Source: Paracoccaceae bacterium Fryx2
GTDB taxonomy: Bacteria; Pseudomonadota; Alphaproteobacteria; Rhodobacterales; Rhodobacteraceae
DNA: 64,000 nucleotides
NCBI GenBank assembly: GCA_032334235.1
Contig: JAVSGI010000008.1
Location: forward strand, 62,001 to 126,000
Direction: 5' to 3'
Under the pieces are notes generated by a model. That model was not told the origin of the DNA and ran no database searches. It worked only from the letters and a program-made list of their open reading frames with translations. Numbering within the stretch: position 1 is the first letter of the stretch; the number at the start of each line of letters is the position of its first letter. The position numbers and the translations under genes were made by a program. Of this stretch, positions 46,588-54,518 are shown in pieces.

Positions 46588-46963
46588 CGAGATCGCGCTG
46601 ATCCAGCCCGTGACCAAGCTGCTGGCAGCGTCCCTGACCCCGGCCAAGCCCGTGCGCGCAGCGCAGCTGATCACCCGGCTGATCGGGCATTACCCGCAGC
46701 AGGCGGTAAGCGACGATATCCGCGCTGGGATCGCCGAAGACTGGCTCGAGGATCTGGCGCATCTGCCCGAGGATGTCATCGATGCGGCTTGCGCGGGCTG
46801 GCGAAGGGCCGAGAACAAGTTTGCACCGACGCCGGGCCAGTTGCTGGCCATCGCCAACCCAATCGTCACCATCCGCCGGTTTCTGGCCCAGCAAGGGGCG
46901 CAGATCACCGGCCTGCCGGAGGCCAAGGCAACGCAGCCAGCCGTCCGGAGGGAGGCGCTATGA
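46457..46963 (+). CDS. Hypothetical phage early protein
   Basis: A 168-residue protein beginning MNTQAPHEKPS with an AAGGAA box upstream. The C-terminal region (AGWRRAENKFAPTPGQLLAIANPIV) resembles phage proteins found next to replication initiators in Rhodobacteraceae. It could be a helicase loader-type partner, but no motif proves that. It overlaps the initiator by 131 bases and the next gene by four. Confidence 0.62.
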   Translation: MNTQAPHEKPSTTNPLPAIAAMPGTPLLKKLIGHGPRRPTPTPDEIALIQPVTKLLAASLTPAKPVRAAQLITRLIGHYPQQAVSDDIRAGIAEDWLEDLAHLPEDVIDAACAGWRRAENKFAPTPGQLLAIANPIVTIRRFLAQQGAQITGLPEAKATQPAVRREAL

Positions 46964-47481
46964 CCCTGACCGCCCGCGACATCGAGGACCGCTTCGAAGA
47001 GGCCGCCTACACCCTACGCCGTCTGCCGGAGAAGGATCGCCCTCGCGGCTACGGCGGGTCGTGGCCGCCGGTCGTGCAAGAGGCCAAGCATGCCTACGGC
47101 TATACGCCCGAGGCCCCGATGCGGGTGATCCCCAGCGCTGCCGCAATCAGCCGGATGGAGGAATGCTTCGACTGGCTGATGCTGATCGGCCCAGAGGACG
47201 CCCGCATCGTTTGGCTGCGGGCCGACGGCATGCGTTGGCGTCAGGTCTGCTACCGCGCCGGTGTGGTGCGATCGACTGCGTGGCGGCGCTGGGCAGCGGC
47301 ACTTTTGACGATTGCAAAGAAGCTGAATTCCCAAACGAAAACAAAGCGCAAGTTGAAGCTGCCGGAGCCTACGGTTTCCACACCCGGCGGAAACCCGCGC
47401 GAAAGCGTGCCCAACACGCAGGATAACCCGCAAAACACGTTGAACTTCAGGCGAGACATTTCTTCCGGTTCTGAGGCATAA
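46960..47481 (+). CDS. DUF6362-like phage protein
   Basis: A 173-residue protein resembling the DUF6362 family: SRMEECFDWLMLIGPEDARIVWLRADGMRWRQVC followed by a helix-turn-helix-like stretch ending in STAWRRWAAAL. Such proteins occur in early regions of alphaproteobacterial prophages; the function is unknown, but DNA binding is likely. ATG overlaps the previous stop. Confidence 0.68.
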   Translation: MTLTARDIEDRFEEAAYTLRRLPEKDRPRGYGGSWPPVVQEAKHAYGYTPEAPMRVIPSAAAISRMEECFDWLMLIGPEDARIVWLRADGMRWRQVCYRAGVVRSTAWRRWAAALLTIAKKLNSQTKTKRKLKLPEPTVSTPGGNPRESVPNTQDNPQNTLNFRRDISSGSEA

Positions 47482-47853
47482 AAGCGATAGGCTGGTGGAA
47501 CATATGGGCGACAGATCGACCGCTTCCCCAAGCCCTTATCAGGCGCTGCCCCTCGCTCCCCCGGCCTTGGTTCCACCCTAGCCGGACCTGTATGCGGGGG
47601 GCAGAGGCGCGGTAAGCCTCTAGCGTCAAACATTTTTTCTGGGTTCGCACCTTTGGGTGCGCGGTTCGCAGGTGCGCACCCTGCGTCTGAGTACGCGCCC
47701 GCAATCTGATCAATACCGCGACCGCCCTGCCCGCCACACCATCCCGTTCCCTCCCCGCCACGGAACCGCCCGCCATCGGCGTTTCCTGACCCGCCCCACC
47801 TTGTCCGGCCCGGTGTTCATCACCGGGCCTTTTTCCATGTCCGGAGACCGTCC
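47482..47853. other. Intergenic region with hairpins, no gene seen
   Basis: This 372-bp gap contains an AGAGGC/GCCTCT hairpin followed by a T run (47603-47638), an 8-bp GGGTGCGC/GCGCACCC hairpin at 47655-47681 and a strong terminator at 47807-47835. No convincing open reading frame. A small transcript ending at the terminator is possible. Confidence 0.5.
47807..47835 (+). terminator. Rho-independent terminator
   Basis: GGCCCGGTG, loop TTCAT, CACCGGGCC, then TTTTT. It lies only 19 bases before the start of the second initiator-like gene, so it either ends upstream transcription or works as an attenuator for that gene. Confidence 0.85.
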
Positions 47854-48819
47854 ATGAGCCACGCCGCCACCAACTGGGTCATCCAACAGCGCGGGCTGAA
47901 GCCTGCCACCAAGATCGTCCTGTGGTTCCTCTGCGATCGCCACAACCCGGATTTCGGCTGCTTTCCGACACAAGCGCGGCTGGCCGAGGACGCGGAAATG
48001 TCCATCTCCGCCCTGAACGATCATCTCGCCACGCTGGAGAAACTGGGCCTGATCCACCGCATCCGGGCCCACCATCCGCACAGCCATCGGCGCTTGCCAA
48101 CGCGGTATGTCCTCGGGTTCGAGCAGGGATTCCCGCAAAAGCCACCTCCGGAAAGTGGAGAAAGCTTTGTTGAAATCATGGAAGAAAATCACGACCCATC
48201 TCCGGAATCGCCAGATGGGGCCAACTCCGGATTTCCGGGTGTTCCATCTCCGGATTTTCCCCAAAGCCATCTCCGGAATCCGGAGTATAACCTTGTAAGA
48301 GAACCTTTAACTAAACCAGTAAAGGAGGAGGAGGACGCGGCTGCGCGCGAGATCGATTTTGATCGTTTCTTCGCAGAGCTGCTGACAGCGTTGGGCATCG
48401 ATCCAAACGGCACCCTGCCCGCCTGGTGGCAGGGCTGGCCAGCCAAAACCCATGTGCGCCGCTGGATCGACGACCTTGGCCTCACCGAGGACCGGATCAT
48501 CGAGACCGCAACCGAAACCCGAAGGGACCACCCTGCCCCGCCAGACGGTCCCAAGGCCCTTGACCGGGCGATAGAACGCGCCGCCAAGCGCGATGAGCAG
48601 GCCGCGGCAACCTCCGCCAAGCCAACAACCGCCAAGCGCCAACCCAAGCGCACAGAGGGCGCACGGCCCAGCGCCGACGAACTCGCGGCCTTCTACGCCG
48701 ACATGGTCAATTCGGACCGGTTCCTGCCCGCCAACACGATCAGCAACACAATCCGCGATGCCATGCTGTCACGCGGCCTCGTCACGCCAGAGCGGTTGAG
48801 AGCGCGGGGTGTGCATTGA
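47854..48819 (+). CDS. Replication initiator-like HTH protein (O-like), 2
   Basis: A 321-residue protein with an N-terminal HTH_36 winged helix (FPTQARLAEDAEMSISALNDHLATLEKLGLI), a central Pro/Ser-rich linker (residues 90-150) and a helical C-terminal part with a Lys/Arg-rich stretch (about 245-275). The linker is encoded by an iteron array (48142-48277), followed by an A/T-rich stretch, as in the lambda O gene. GGAGA precedes the ATG. A terminator lies just upstream, so it needs its own promoter or antitermination. Confidence 0.72.
   Translation: MSHAATNWVIQQRGLKPATKIVLWFLCDRHNPDFGCFPTQARLAEDAEMSISALNDHLATLEKLGLIHRIRAHHPHSHRRLPTRYVLGFEQGFPQKPPPESGESFVEIMEENHDPSPESPDGANSGFPGVPSPDFPQSHLRNPEYNLVREPLTKPVKEEEDAAAREIDFDRFFAELLTALGIDPNGTLPAWWQGWPAKTHVRRWIDDLGLTEDRIIETATETRRDHPAPPDGPKALDRAIERAAKRDEQAAATSAKPTTAKRQPKRTEGARPSADELAAFYADMVNSDRFLPANTISNTIRDAMLSRGLVTPERLRARGVH
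48142..48277. repeat. Iteron array inside initiator gene 2 (candidate origin 2)
   Basis: Five copies of CCA(T/C/A)CTCCGGA start at 48142, 48196, 48221, 48244 and 48267. The last four are spaced 25, 23 and 23 bases. The A/T-rich stretch 48283-48323 follows directly. Confidence 0.78.
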
Positions 48820-48846
48820 TCGGAGCGGAGCCTTGACCAAGGCGGC

Positions 48847-48875
48847 TTGAATACCACTCAGACTGACGCTATATC
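48847..48875 (+). promoter_or_regulatory. Sigma-70-type promoter of the Xre/RES operon
   Basis: TTGAAT, a 17-base spacer, then TATATC. The -10 box ends one base before the upstream ATG at 48876, which supports the later ATG at 48900 as the real antitoxin start. Confidence 0.65.
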
Positions 48876-48899
48876 ATGTCATCAAAGATGGAGTGGCAT

Positions 48900-49250
48900 A
48901 TGAGTCTCGAAGCCTTCGCCGAAGATGGCCGGTTCGCCCCCAGCCGGATCGCCACCGCCCTGCGCACCACGCTGGATGAGGTTGCCCGCACCGTCGGCCT
49001 TGGCCGCGACGCTGTCGTGCGGCAAGACCGGATCGCCAGCCCCAAGACCCAGAAGCGGCTGCGAGAAATGGTCGAGATCCTGAACCGGGTTGAGCCGCGC
49101 TTTGGCTCCGCGCTGATCGCCTATGCCTGGTACCGGTCGGAACCGCTGGCGGGCTTTGGCGGGCTGACTGCGATGCAGCTTGTCCGCGAGGGCCAGGCTG
49201 CCGACGTTCTGGAGTACATCGACGCGGTCGACGCTGGCATTTACGCCTGA
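48900..49250 (+). CDS. Xre/MbcA/ParS-type antitoxin (DUF2384)
   Basis: A 116-residue antitoxin with a degenerate N-terminal Xre helix-turn-helix and the C-terminal toxin-binding DUF2384 region (LNRVEPRFGSALIAYAWYRS; GLTAMQLVREGQAADVLEYI). It pairs with the RES toxin that starts three bases downstream. GGAG is correctly spaced before ATG 48900. Confidence 0.87.
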   Translation: MSLEAFAEDGRFAPSRIATALRTTLDEVARTVGLGRDAVVRQDRIASPKTQKRLREMVEILNRVEPRFGSALIAYAWYRSEPLAGFGGLTAMQLVREGQAADVLEYIDAVDAGIYA

Positions 49251-49253
49251 CCG

Positions 49254-49751
49254 ATGCACTTTCAGGGCCTTCTATACCGCGCGCTCAACCCGATCCGCGC
49301 CCGCGAGCCACTGTCGGGAGAAGGGGCCCGGCTGCATGGCGGGCGGTTCAACCCAAAGGGCGTACCGGCGCTCTACACCGCGCTATCGGTGATGACGGCG
49401 ATCCGTGAGGCCAACCAGATAGGGACGCTTCAGCCAACGACGCTGGTCTGCTACGAGGCCGACATTACCCCCGTCTTTGATGCGACCGATGCCGATGCAC
49501 TTGGCACGTACGACATGACGCCCGCCGATCTCGCCGCCGAAGACTGGCGGTTGCAGATGCGGGCAAATGGCAAAGCGCCGACGCAGATCCTCGCCGAACG
49601 GCTGATTGCCGACGGCTATGCCGGGCTGCAGGTACCAAGCTTTGCCAAGGGAGCGCGTGGTGAGGACTTGAACATGGTGCTCTGGGTCTGGGGGAGCACG
49701 CTTCCCGCCAAACTGGTGCTGATCGATGACGAAGGGCGTTTACTGCAATAA
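49254..49751 (+). CDS. RES-family NAD+-degrading toxin
   Basis: A 165-residue RES-domain toxin; members deplete cellular NAD+ by phosphorolysis. Visible are the Arg in YRALNP, GGRFNPKGVPALYTALS with the conserved Arg and Tyr, and the C-terminal SFAKGARGEDLNMVLW Ser/Asn region. Cotranscribed with the Xre antitoxin. In a prophage such a pair may serve maintenance or phage exclusion. Confidence 0.88.
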   Translation: MHFQGLLYRALNPIRAREPLSGEGARLHGGRFNPKGVPALYTALSVMTAIREANQIGTLQPTTLVCYEADITPVFDATDADALGTYDMTPADLAAEDWRLQMRANGKAPTQILAERLIADGYAGLQVPSFAKGARGEDLNMVLWVWGSTLPAKLVLIDDEGRLLQ

Positions 49752-49773
49752 CGAAGCTCGTCGGGCTGCGCGC

Positions 49774-50109
49774 TCAATGTAGCATGTCCGCCAGCCCCAT
49801 CCCTTCAAACGCCGCCTTCATCGTCGGATCAAACCCCGGATCGATCCGCGCCGGGCCATACCCATGCGCCCGGTTCCAGGCATCGATCTCCCGCAGTTCT
49901 GCGACAAATTCTTCGGGCGAGGCGGCCCCCTTCAAGGTCGTGTCACCCTCGCAATAGTTGAAGATCATCAATCGGGTCGGGTCGGCCCATGTCCCGAAAT
50001 ACGAGGCATCCTGTGCCGTATCGATCTGCGCCCAGCCCTTCTCGTAGCTGCAGAGCCCGAAATCATAGACGTAGCGATCAGCCGGGGCGAATTCGCGGGT
50101 GATCTTCAT
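49774..50109 (-). CDS. Hypothetical phage/plasmid protein
   Basis: A 111-residue protein (KITREFAPADRYVYDFGLCS at the start, FDPTMKAAFEGMGLADML at the end) not assigned to a named function. ATG 50109 overlaps the stop of the upstream gene, so the three minus-strand genes 50888-49774 form one operon. Confidence 0.6.
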   Translation of the reverse strand: MKITREFAPADRYVYDFGLCSYEKGWAQIDTAQDASYFGTWADPTRLMIFNYCEGDTTLKGAASPEEFVAELREIDAWNRAHGYGPARIDPGFDPTMKAAFEGMGLADMLH

Positions 50110-50654
50110 GCGGCCACCTGCGCGCGGGCAGTTATGGCGATCACACAAAGGTCGCGGTAGCGGGCCATGGCCTTCGGGCTGCTTGAGACCGGGTTGATCT
50201 CGAAAGCCTGCAAACCGGCGATGTCGCCCGCCTCGGCCAAGGCCATGATCTGCGCGAGCTTTGCTCGGAACCGGGCGTGGGTCGGCTTGGAGAAATCAGG
50301 CGCTGGTGGCAGCGCACCCGTCTGCGCCTGATCGAGAATGGCTTGCCGCTTGCCGACAACCGAGGCGGGCGCGACCTTCGGGTCATCGTCGGGCGCCGGT
50401 ATCATCTCGCCAGCAGGATCGGGGTTGACATAGTCCAGCACCAAGGTGAGCCGGGTCTCGGCCTGATCAACGGTGTCGGCGGTCATAATCGAAGTGAAGG
50501 CAAGGGCCGCGCGCTCGGCGCCGATCTTTGCAGCCAGCAAGCGGGCGAAGGTGTCGCCCGCCTTCTTGGCGCTGGTGGCCGGTTCGATCGGGGTTTCGGA
50601 AAGGTGCTGGGCAAGCGTGTCGATCTGCGCGGCGGTGAGGGCTTTGGTTTTCAT
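50106..50654 (-). CDS. Hypothetical phage/plasmid protein
   Basis: A 182-residue helical protein (LTAAQIDTLAQHLSETPIEP; KLAQIMALAEAGDIAGLQAF) without recognisable catalytic motif. Downstream of the small gene at 50667 and overlapping the next by four bases. Function unknown. Confidence 0.6.
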   Translation of the reverse strand: MKTKALTAAQIDTLAQHLSETPIEPATSAKKAGDTFARLLAAKIGAERAALAFTSIMTADTVDQAETRLTLVLDYVNPDPAGEMIPAPDDDPKVAPASVVGKRQAILDQAQTGALPPAPDFSKPTHARFRAKLAQIMALAEAGDIAGLQAFEINPVSSSPKAMARYRDLCVIAITARAQVAA

Positions 50655-50666
50655 AGGTTCGTTCCT

Positions 50667-50888
50667 TCAGGCGTTGGTGATGTGGGCGGAATGCCCGAGG
50701 GTGGTAACGGCGTAGATCATGGTGCGGCCGTCGCCGATTGCCGCGCCAAAAGCCTGCGCTTCAGGCAGGGTCGCGAATTGCTCCCGCGTGCGATTGGCAG
50801 GCGTGCGGCCCCGGGCGGCGACAAAGTGCGCGGCGTTCTTGAGGCAGAATTCTTCGTGGTTTGTCAGGGCCTTGGTGGCGGTCTTCAT
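50667..50888 (-). CDS. Small hypothetical protein
   Basis: A 73-residue protein (HHEEFC-like NHEEFCLKNAAHFVAARGR; TMIYAVTTLGHSAHI) conserved in style with small genes in Rhodobacteraceae mobile elements. ATG 50888 rather than the open upstream frame, because a GGAGA-like box (complement of ggtctcc) lies before it. First gene of the minus-strand trio. Confidence 0.58.
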   Translation of the reverse strand: MKTATKALTNHEEFCLKNAAHFVAARGRTPANRTREQFATLPEAQAFGAAIGDGRTMIYAVTTLGHSAHITNA

Positions 50889-50982
50889 GGCGGTCTCCGT
50901 TGCGTTGCGATGGCTGCAGACAGCGCACGACATCAAAAGAGAGCAACTCCTAAGTCACTGAATAGATGAGGTTTCGGCCGGA

Positions 50983-51246
50983 ATGGGAGTGTCCCGGCGA
51001 AGCCATGCCGCGCAGCGCGGGGTCTCGGAAGCAGCCGTGCGCAAGGCGCTCGCCACAGGCCGGATCGCCACAATTCCGGACGGGACGACTGATCCGGCAC
51101 GTTCAGGTTCCATTGGGGCGCTGAGGTTGATTTTGCCCAACGGTGCGAAGTCCGCTCCACCAAATAAGCGCAGCGCGGCGTCCGGGAAAAGCGCGGGCGG
51201 CGTCCACCAAGCTCACGCTTCAAGCGGCGATCAGGGCATTCGCTGA
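50983..51246 (+). pseudogene. Small-terminase-like remnant (phage 'elements of external origin' protein)
   Basis: The first 40 or so residues (RGVSEAAVRKALATGRIATIP followed by DGTTDPAR) match the DNA-binding N-terminus of Nu1-like small terminase proteins. The normal continuation, TKLTLQAAIRAFADG, is in a different frame (51203-51250), so the gene is frameshifted and then ends. No large terminase follows; stress genes begin instead. In the ancestral prophage this gene should lead into terminase and the portal now found at 2528. Confidence 0.65.
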
Positions 51247-51450
51247 CGGGCTTCAAATTGTCGGATTTTACCGCAGCTCCAGCGCGCGCCGCACCGGAAG
51301 CAACAAAACATCAGGTCAAACGGCTGGTGCAACCCATGCGTTGTCCTGCCCATCCGCGACGCTGAGAAACTCGAAGGTCCGCCGGTTCAATGAGCCATTG
51401 AATCTTGCGCCATTGGCGACAAGAGTGACCTCTGCGTGGTCGGGCTCGAT

Positions 51451-51476
51451 GGAACTTCCCCTGGGATTGCGGCGTT
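51451..51476 (+). promoter_or_regulatory. EcfG-type general stress promoter 1
   Basis: GGAAC, 17-base spacer, CGTT, matching the alphaproteobacterial EcfG consensus, 29 bases before the stress protein start at 51506. Confidence 0.75.
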
Positions 51477-51505
51477 ACGTTCGTGCATCCTCAAAGGAGA
51501 TTCTT

Positions 51506-51997
51506 ATGCCCGATACCCAAGACATTGAAGACAAGTTCTGGAAAGCGCTGCGATCAGATATGACCGTGATGCTCGGCGTCTCCGGAGTGCACGACGTCAC
51601 CCCACGCCCGATGACCGCACAGATCGATGCTGACGCAGATCAGGGGCCGATCTGGTTTTTTACCTCAAAGGACAGCACGCTGGCAAAGGCGCTGACGACC
51701 GAACAGCCGTCTTACTTCAACTTCGTTGCCAAAGGGCACGACGTCTGGGCTTCGGTCAGCGGTCGGATGGTCATATCCAACGACCGCGCCGTGATAGACA
51801 GGCTCTGGAACGGCTTCATCGCGGCTTGGTACGAAGGCGGCAAGGACGACCCCGATCTGTGTTTGATGCGCTTTGATCCGAAGGATGCCGAAATCTGGCT
51901 GGACGGATCGAGCCTGCTCGCCGGGCTCAAGGTTCTGTTCGGGTCCGATCCGAAGGAAGATTATGCGGGCAACGTGGCCAAAGTCTCCCTCGCCTGA
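51506..51997 (+). CDS. Pyridoxamine 5'-phosphate oxidase-fold general stress protein
   Basis: A 163-residue protein of the general stress protein 26 type (Pyridox_ox_2), a split-barrel flavin-binding fold: DMTVMLGVSG, GPIWFFTSKDSTLAKAL and LCLMRFDPKDAEIWLD. Substrate unknown; members often bind FMN or FAD. AAGGAG precedes the ATG and an EcfG promoter lies 29 bases upstream, consistent with stress induction. Confidence 0.87.
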   Translation: MPDTQDIEDKFWKALRSDMTVMLGVSGVHDVTPRPMTAQIDADADQGPIWFFTSKDSTLAKALTTEQPSYFNFVAKGHDVWASVSGRMVISNDRAVIDRLWNGFIAAWYEGGKDDPDLCLMRFDPKDAEIWLDGSSLLAGLKVLFGSDPKEDYAGNVAKVSLA

Positions 51998-52162
51998 CAT
52001 CACAAAAGCGCGGCGTACCGAGCGGTGCGCCGTGTCGACACCGCACCGATTTGTTCAACCAATCCGAACGTTTTTTACAAACCGCGTCGACCACGTTCGA
52101 AATTAGTCATCGGTCAAATGTCCCCTGATACAGCCACGAGGAACGGACGCATCGCAAGCAGG

Positions 52163-52192
52163 TGCGCCGGTCTGTTTAACCAGACCGGCGCA
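52163..52192. repeat. Palindromic hairpin element
   Basis: A perfect 12-bp stem, TGCGCCGGTCTG / CAGACCGGCGCA, with a six-base loop and no T run after it. It lies in the 285-bp gap between the stress protein and the IS1182 remnant and contains no gene. Confidence 0.7.
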
Positions 52193-52282
52193 ATGGGGAC
52201 TAACAGGATGCTGAAAAACCCAACCCTGGACGCCGGATACAGAACGTGACTCCCTTTCCAAGTGGTTTGACGGGGAAATACG

Positions 52283-53639
52283 ATGCGGGGCACGGACGAG
52301 ACGAGCGGTTCGCTTTTCAGCTATGTCGATCTTGAGGAGCGCATTCCGTCTCGGCATCCGTTGCGCAAGATCCGGCAGATCGTCAACGATGCGCTTGCCA
52401 GCCTCGATGGCGACTTTGACGTGCTTTATTCTGCCGATGGGCGGCCGTCGATCCCGCCCGAGCGCCTGCTGCGCGCCAGCCTGATCCAGATCCTGTTTTC
52501 GGTGCGATCCGAACGGCAGTTGATGGAACAGATGCAGTATAACTTGATGTTCCGTTGGTTCGTTGGGCTGGGCATTGATGACGCGGTGTGGGGTGAAGGG
52601 CGCCCGGAAATCTGTCCAGTGGACAGATTTCAGCCCTGAACGCGCGAAGCGCCGGGCCGAAGGCCGACGGTTTTCACGAAGAACCGCGACCGGCTGCTGA
52701 CCACCGACATGGCCCGCAAAGTCCTGGCGGCGATCCTCGCCCACCGCGAGGTGGCGCCGCTCTTGTCGGATGAGCACTTCTCGGTCGACGGCACGCTGGT
52801 CAAGGCGTTCGCCATGGGTCTCGAACCGATGGCGACACCATGGCTCACCATCCATGAAGAGTTTTCAGCCCAAGCCGGAGGCCGCCCCTCTCGGAGGCGA
52901 TAGGCCGGATGATCCGCCGCCTGCCGCCTGCCGCCGATGCCGAAGCCCCCGCCCAACCCAGCCCGGAGACCGCCCCGATGACCACCGAAAAGCCCAGAGA
53001 TCGCAATACCGAAGTCGACTTCCGCGGCCAGAAGCGGTCGAACGCAACCCATGCCTCGGTCACCGATCCTGAGGCGCGGCTCTACAAGAAGTCGCCGGGC
53101 ACTGGCGCAAACCTTTGTTTCATCGGCCATACCCTCATGGATGAGGCGGGTTCCGCCACCGGTCCGAGGAACCCGCCGCAAGGCAACGGGCTGATCGTCC
53201 AGACCGAGATGACGCAGGCCCCCTCTCGGCAGCATGCTGCGCATGCGCCTGCCGGGCAATGGATGGTCACGCAGAGCGTCGCGCCGCCCTTGCCATGATC
53301 CACCGCCATTCGCCAGGCTCGACGCGGCGGCTGACGGTCGGCGCTGACAAGGGCTACGACTGCGCCGACTTCGTCAACGATCTGCGACAGGCCTGCGTCA
53401 CGCCCCATGTGGCGCAAAAAGTCCGGCACTCGGCTATCGATGGTCGCACCACCCGGCATTCAGGATACGCAATCTCGCAAAAACGCCGCAAGAAGATCGA
53501 AGAGCCGTTCGGATGGGCCAAGACGGTCGGACCCATGGCGCAGGCAATGCTGCGGGGCGTCAAACGGGTGGGTGCCCAGTTCACCCTTACGATGGCGGCC
53601 TGCAATCTTGCCCGGCTGCCTCGGTTGCTGGCAGCATGA
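52283..53639 (+). pseudogene. IS1182-family transposase, degenerate with palindromic inserts
   Basis: Segments recognisable in order: N-terminus (SLFSYVDLEERIPSRHPLRK), KNRDRLLTTDMARKVLAAIL, SDEHFSVDGTLVKA, KSFQPKPEA, NTEVDFRGQKRSNATHAS, TDPEARLYKKSPGTGANLCF, HRHSPGSTRRLTVGADKGYD, and the C-terminus KKIEEPFGWAKTVGPMAQA. They fall in different frames and are separated by extra segments of 30-60 bp, several of which are inverted repeats (52607-52631, 52811-52844, 53145-53177, 53227-53254). The gene cannot make a full transposase. Confidence 0.85.
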
Positions 53640-53774
53640 GCCAGCGAGTGAAGGCGAATCCCGGCCCGCAACGGCCACAAACCCGCCTTGCCCGGCACCA
53701 TTTCGACAGCCCCTGAAGGACACCGTTCCGGGCCAGCGACTATTTCAGCGGCCTGCTAAGGGATGATGTCGTTC

Positions 53775-54122
53775 TTACTTGGTGGTCATCAACTGACCGC
53801 GGATTTCACCGTCAGGGAACTTCTCGGTGTGGACATTGTAGTAATACATGCCGCCGGTCAGATCTGTGATCTGTCCGTCCGTGATCGGTGCGCTGCCTTC
53901 CATCGTGGCCATGGTGTCGATGACCGGACCAGCGGATTCCGTCGCCGCCGCGGGGCCGTGAATGTGCGAGGCGGTCGCATCACCGGTCAAGCCTTCGGTC
54001 GTGACGACCCAAGCCACCGTCTTGGCTTCCGTGTCGAGCGTCACTTCGACCGTGCCCGTTGCAGCGCTTTCGACAGGCGGCACTTCCGCCGCACCACCTA
54101 TGGGCTGAGCGCCCGGTGACAA
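53775..54122 (-). CDS. CHRD-domain protein, signal peptide lost
   Basis: About 115 residues forming a CHRD domain: GAAEVPPVESAATGTVEV, SHIHGPAAATESAG and YYYNVHTEKFPDGEIRGQL. These proteins are normally exported, yet the open frame starts with TTG right after two in-frame TGA codons. Upstream in the same frame lies only MANTLF, and an EcfG promoter lies further upstream at 54221-54197. The leader therefore seems deleted or mutated, and the gene may be inactive. Confidence 0.75.
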   Translation of the reverse strand: MSPGAQPIGGAAEVPPVESAATGTVEVTLDTEAKTVAWVVTTEGLTGDATASHIHGPAAATESAGPVIDTMATMEGSAPITDGQITDLTGGMYYYNVHTEKFPDGEIRGQLMTTK

Positions 54123-54196
54123 TCATCAGAAAAGTGTATTTGCCATTTTAGCATCGTCCTGAAAGCAAGACAGATGTCGACAGCAAGAACTCATAG

Positions 54197-54221
54197 AACG
54201 CAGGTTATCGGCCGCAGTTCC
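54197..54221 (-). promoter_or_regulatory. EcfG-type general stress promoter 2
   Basis: On the minus strand: GGAAC, 16-base spacer, CGTT, directed at the CHRD gene about 75 bases downstream. Confidence 0.72.
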
Positions 54222-54444
54222 ATTGAGTGATGGCAATCGGCCGTTTTTGGCCACGATGACCGGGATGATGTCTGACGTGTACCGAGCTCAGGGCCTCAAC
54301 TGAGCAGAGATCTCCTCGCCACTATCGCTCGCCAGTTCGGACATGCGCCGTCGTGAATTGGGGGTGTTCAAATCGGCGAGGTCGGCGGAAAGGTGCTGAT
54401 CGCGGCTTGTCACTGGCCAATACGGCAGCGGCCTTGCTGATTGC

Positions 54445-54469
54445 GGAACCCTACCCAAAGCCACGCGTT
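54445..54469 (+). promoter_or_regulatory. EcfG-type general stress promoter 3
   Basis: GGAAC, 16-base spacer, CGTT, 49 bases before the PRC-barrel gene. Together with promoter 2 it makes the 396-bp gap 54123-54518 a divergent stress-promoter region; nothing else is seen there. Confidence 0.75.
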
Positions 54470-54518
54470 GATACCGAGAGCCAGCCTGCTCAGATCCGCA
54501 AAACAGGAGATTTACCAG

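Noticed and set aside
50955-51140. Minus-strand small frame opposite the terminase remnant
   Set aside because: The plus strand shows a recognisable small-terminase N-terminus; the opposite frame has no support.
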